DNA of 8,077 nt from positions 1-8,077 of the forward strand of contig JACPDC010000366.1 in the NCBI GenBank assembly GCA_016184235.1, in the 5' to 3' direction. The translations under genes were made by a program, and so were the position numbers. This document shows positions 5,925 to 8,077 of this stretch, piece by piece; the stretch's first letter is position 1; the number at the start of each line of letters is the position of its first letter. The notes beneath the pieces were generated by a model. It worked only from the letters and a program-made list of their open reading frames with translations, was not told where the DNA came from and ran no database searches. This DNA comes from Deltaproteobacteria bacterium. GTDB lineage: Bacteria > Desulfobacterota > Binatia > UBA9968.

Positions 5925-6640
5925 TACAGACACTTGAGCAGCCTGCCGTAGCCGGGCCGCGCCTCGCTGATGTGAAGCTTTTTGAGGCCCCACCAGGCCG
6001 AGGCCTGTATAGTCGTCACCACGGGAATTTTGAGTTCCTTCTCCAGCGGTTCGATAATATCCATGGTCTGCCACTTCGGGTTGGGAATGTAGACACCGTC
6101 GGCGTCCCGCGCCTGTTCGAACGCTTCCCTGGCCAGATGATAGGGCACCTCAGGCGAGAGCCCGGCCATCTCCTTGGGACCGGGGCAAAGAGCGCTTTTC
6201 AGAGAGAGAACTTCAAAGCCGGCTGCTTTCAGATGGCTCTGCATCCCCTGGTTCAAGCTCTCTTTGTAAGGGGTGACGAGCAGAAGCCTCCTGATGCCGA
6301 GAATCTTGAGAGCCTGATCCGCGGCCTCCTGTCCGGTAATGACGGGGACGCCGGTCTCCTGCTCGAGCTGGCGCGCCAGACCGCCTGTCCCCTCCCCCTT
6401 TGCCATGGTCACCAACGGCGAGCCACCGAGCACCACCGCCCCGACCCCCGCCATCACCAGCCCGCGCGCCGCCTGCTCCACAACTTCTTGCGCTTTGTCA
6501 AACTCCTTCGGCGTATGCTCCTCCACTCCCAGGGTGGCGAAGACTACATTGACGCCTTCCGGCAATACCTTAAACCAGTCTCCGGCGTTGTCGACGTATG
6601 TGGGACTGACCGTACCGATCCGACCTCTCGGGCCTCTCAT
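5924..6640 (-). CDS. Asp/Glu racemase superfamily protein (maleate isomerase / arylmalonate decarboxylase-like), no catalytic cysteines
   Basis: The fold is that of the Asp/Glu/hydantoin racemase superfamily, closest in style to maleate cis-trans isomerase and arylmalonate decarboxylase: start MRGPRGRIGTVSP, a GAVVLGGSP loop (67-75), ETGVPVITGQEAA (95-107), LGIRRLLLVTPYKE (114-127) and the C-terminal IEPLEKELKIPVVTTIQASAWWGL (196-219). The 238-aa length is normal. Maleate isomerases use a cysteine in each of two mirrored loops, and arylmalonate decarboxylase uses one. Here the matching positions read G73/S74 (GGSP) and N187 (IPNPKW); the only cysteines are C152 and C237. Isomerase or racemase chemistry is therefore doubtful, and function is open. 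GGAG at 6650-6647 lies 6 nt before the ATG, inside the end of the hydrolase gene, which stops 3 nt upstream, so translation is probably coupled. Confidence 0.85.
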   Translation of the reverse strand: MRGPRGRIGTVSPTYVDNAGDWFKVLPEGVNVVFATLGVEEHTPKEFDKAQEVVEQAARGLVMAGVGAVVLGGSPLVTMAKGEGTGGLARQLEQETGVPVITGQEAADQALKILGIRRLLLVTPYKESLNQGMQSHLKAAGFEVLSLKSALCPGPKEMAGLSPEVPYHLAREAFEQARDADGVYIPNPKWQTMDIIEPLEKELKIPVVTTIQASAWWGLKKLHISEARPGYGRLLKCL

Positions 6641-6643
6641 CTC

Positions 6644-7468
6644 TCACTCCAGCCGCACGTTCTTCTTAAAATCATACTCCGGTGAAAAGTCGCTCTCGAA
6701 AGTCCACGCGACCCTGTCTCGATCCCAGCCGCTGCCGAACGTTTTCTTAAGAAACGAGAGGAACAGTTTCCAGGACTCTCTCGCCTGCTCCTTGCGGTAC
6801 CTTCCCGGCATCGTGTCGTTGAGCCAGCCGTGCGGCGCATCCCGGTAGAGACGCACGTGGTAGCTTTTCTTGTGCCGCTCCAGACAGCCCCGGAATCTCA
6901 AGACATCGTCGATGGAGATGATATGGTCGGCCTCGCCGAAGACTCCCAGCACCGGACAAGACAGCTTGCCCATGAGATCCTCGATCGGCTCCGGCCTGAA
7001 CTCGTCCGTGGTCCATTCCTTTCCTCCCGCGGCGCCGAAAAAAACAACGCAAGAAGAAAGATCCTTTCTGTAGGCGCCCAGCAGGACGGCCTGGCGTCCG
7101 GTCTGGCAGATGCCCACGACCGCGACCCGCGAAGGATCGACGACATGGAGCCCCTTCAAGTATTCCACCGCCTCGCCGAGATCCTGGAGCACCTCGCTGT
7201 CGCGCATCTCCACCCTCACGTCGCCGCGCACCAGCGCCCTTCTATCTCCGGCAAAACGATGAAAAAGATCGGGCGCCAGCCCGACGTAGCCGGCCTGGGC
7301 CAGCTTTACGGTGAGATCTTTGGTGTGCTGGACCACGCCGTAGCGCTCGTGGAGGAGAATGACCGCAGGCCTCCTGCCTTTAGCCCGTGGAAGGGCGCGG
7401 AAAGCCGGCACGCCGCTGCCGAACTGAACCGTAGAGGACCGAATCCCTGGTGATGTTTCTCGCGCCAT
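6644..7468 (-). CDS. Dienelactone hydrolase family protein (alpha/beta hydrolase)
   Basis: This is a predicted cytoplasmic alpha/beta hydrolase of the dienelactone hydrolase family, whose founding member opens dienelactone to maleylacetate in chloroaromatic breakdown. The triad is visible: nucleophile C121 in GICQTGR (119-125), D181 in GEADHI (178-183) and H213 in APHGW (211-215). E41 in LLHERYG matches the Glu that activates the cysteine in characterised enzymes. The nucleophile elbow is unusual: CQTGR where CxGGR is the rule. At 274 aa it exceeds the ~235-aa classical enzyme because of a polar tail after about residue 243. The ATG at 7468 has GGAGG at 7478-7474, 5 nt upstream. It is the first gene of the - strand operon, behind the promoter at 7533-7561. 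Its substrate may be another ester or lactone. Confidence 0.92.
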   Translation of the reverse strand: MARETSPGIRSSTVQFGSGVPAFRALPRAKGRRPAVILLHERYGVVQHTKDLTVKLAQAGYVGLAPDLFHRFAGDRRALVRGDVRVEMRDSEVLQDLGEAVEYLKGLHVVDPSRVAVVGICQTGRQAVLLGAYRKDLSSCVVFFGAAGGKEWTTDEFRPEPIEDLMGKLSCPVLGVFGEADHIISIDDVLRFRGCLERHKKSYHVRLYRDAPHGWLNDTMPGRYRKEQARESWKLFLSFLKKTFGSGWDRDRVAWTFESDFSPEYDFKKNVRLE

Positions 7469-7532
7469 AGCCGCCTCCGAGCTGTAAGATCTAAAGTCCC
7501 AATGTCGGCTTCTTTTTTCTCAGATGCGCCAC

Positions 7533-7561
7533 CTTATATCTTCCGGGGAGTCAAAGTTCAA
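7533..7561 (-). promoter_or_regulatory. Predicted sigma70-type promoter of the hydrolase operon
   Basis: On the - strand, TTGAAC (7561-7556) and TATAAG (7538-7533) are separated by exactly 17 nt. They match the -35 and -10 consensus at 4/6 and 5/6. Transcription would start near 7526, giving a leader of about 57 nt before the hydrolase ATG. Confidence 0.6.
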
Positions 7562-7578
7562 GGTTCCAGCGCCAACCG

Positions 7579-7607
7579 TTGCGAGACAGCGTGTGAATCT
7601 CTATAGT
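7579..7607 (+). promoter_or_regulatory. Predicted sigma70-type promoter of the nitroreductase-family gene
   Basis: TTGCGA (7579-7584) and TATAGT (7602-7607) are separated by 17 nt, matching the -35 and -10 consensus at 4/6 and 5/6. The expected start of transcription, near 7614, coincides with the GTG start codon at 7615. It is back to back with the hydrolase-operon promoter; a short GGTT/AACC dyad (7562-7565, 7574-7577) lies between the two -35 boxes. Confidence 0.55.
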
Positions 7608-7614
7608 AAACCGC

Positions 7615-7851
7615 GTGAAACTCAAAAACGAATCCGTTTTCGTCGGCGTGCTTACCACTATCGGCCGGCGCACGGGATTGCCGCGCAGCGTGGAGTTGAG
7701 GATGGTCTACCTCGATGGGAAATTCTATGCGTCATCCGCAAGCATTCAGACCAAACACTGGTGCCGGAACCTGATCAAGAATCCTTCCGTCAAGGTCAAG
7801 GCGGGAGGCGAGAGTTTCGCCTGCGAGGCAAGGCAGGTGGCGGAGGATTAG
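7615..7851 (+). CDS. Deazaflavin-dependent nitroreductase-family protein, short and probably C-terminally truncated
   Basis: The 78 residues match the start and core of the deazaflavin (F420)-dependent nitroreductase family, a split-barrel flavin-binding fold: VLTTIGRRTGLPRSVELRMVYL (11-32) is the signature, followed by DGKFYAS (34-40) and KHWCRNLIKNPSVKV (47-61). Relatives are usually over 100 residues and continue after this point with a helix. Here the frame stops at TAG right after RQVAED. The next in-frame residues are L and K, as a typical relative might read, and then resemblance fades. It may be a recent nonsense or truncated copy, or a naturally short form. The GTG is the first start codon after an in-frame TGA at 7594 and has no SD. 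Cofactor use is inferred from the family only. Confidence 0.72.
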   Translation: MKLKNESVFVGVLTTIGRRTGLPRSVELRMVYLDGKFYASSASIQTKHWCRNLIKNPSVKVKAGGESFACEARQVAED

Positions 7852-7894
7852 CTTAAGGTTGAGGGTGCAGCCACGATTTATCCGTTATTCTTAG

Positions 7895-8077
7895 TTATGG
7901 CTTCTCCGGATTTACGGTTTTGAGCTTCTCGTCCCGAGCGGCCTCCAATAACCGACCATCAGCAGCAACGAAGGTTATCTCGTCATCCAAAACCCGCTTT
8001 AGCCAGAGGACAGACGCCAGATGGACAGCGTCAGCCCCTCGCAACGGGTATTTCTCGGTCAGGCCACGAATGACCGG
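7895..8077 (-). CDS. PIN-domain toxin, VapC-like, C-terminal fragment (runs off the window)
   Basis: The - strand frame from the window edge to TAA (7897-7895) encodes 60 residues with the C-terminal half of a PIN domain. RGADAVHLASVLWL carries the conserved third acidic residue of the nuclease site, and the strand FVAADGRLLEAAR carries the last conserved Asp. The ending LKTVNPEKP is the usual short tail. VapC toxins are Mg-dependent endoribonucleases that cut tRNA or rRNA and are held inactive by a VapB antitoxin. The first two catalytic acids and any vapB gene lie beyond 8077 and cannot be judged. It faces the truncated nitroreductase-family gene, with 43 nt between the stop codons. Confidence 0.85.
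   Translation of the reverse strand, partial: PVIRGLTEKYPLRGADAVHLASVLWLKRVLDDEITFVAADGRLLEAARDEKLKTVNPEKP

Noticed and set aside
5901..6074. Longer start for the binding-protein gene, up to 6074
   Set aside because: It would overlap the racemase-like gene by 151 bp and bury the clear signal peptide that begins at 5900, where an AGGAG is correctly placed.
1..8077. CRISPR array, tRNA, rRNA, insertion sequence or phage genes
   Set aside because: No regularly spaced 20-40 bp repeats, cloverleaf-like segments, rRNA motifs or transposase/integrase motifs were seen on either strand.

Overview
The window is GC-rich, densely coded bacterial DNA. Three traits together (a tripartite molybdenum hydroxylase, an NMT1/THI5-like periplasmic binding protein without its permease, and a dienelactone hydrolase / Asp-Glu racemase-like pair) resemble soil or sediment lineages known mainly from metagenomes, such as Deltaproteobacteria-like, Rokubacteria or Tectomicrobia groups. 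That placement is an impression from gene style, not something the sequence proves. No rRNA, tRNA, CRISPR array or transposase gene was seen.

Left part (1-4035, + strand): an operon for a xanthine-dehydrogenase-superfamily molybdenum hydroxylase, in the order [2Fe-2S] small subunit (47-523), molybdopterin large subunit (799-3093), FAD medium subunit (3142-4035). The large-subunit loop reads SYRGFG, so this is not a form I CO dehydrogenase; the substrate is unknown. All three gaps in front of these genes hold unusual DNA: a 9-bp tandem repeat at 1-32, a three-hairpin structured stretch at 588-753, and a mirrored 7-bp (heptamer) repeat array at 3071-3139 that also encodes the C-terminal tail of the large subunit.

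Middle and right part (7561 down to 4019, - strand): a tight four-gene operon. It begins at a good sigma70-like promoter (7533-7561) and runs: dienelactone hydrolase family protein (6644-7468), Asp/Glu racemase / maleate isomerase / arylmalonate decarboxylase-like protein lacking both usual catalytic cysteines (5924-6640), exported ABC-type substrate-binding protein (4932-5900), class II glutamine amidotransferase (4051-4902). It ends at a clear intrinsic terminator (4019-4049) that lies partly inside the 3' end of the convergent FAD-subunit gene. A perfect 9-bp hairpin spans the stop codon of the binding-protein gene and abuts the Shine-Dalgarno (SD) sequence of the amidotransferase gene. The two operons look like a small-molecule uptake and oxidation/hydrolysis set, possibly for an aromatic or N-heterocyclic acid; this is inference from context.

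Right end (7562-8077): a divergent promoter points to a short deazaflavin-dependent nitroreductase-family gene (7615-7851). Its GTG start falls at the predicted transcription start (possibly leaderless), and its C-terminus looks cut off. Facing it, and running off the window, is the C-terminal 60 residues of a VapC-like PIN-domain toxin (7895-8077, - strand).
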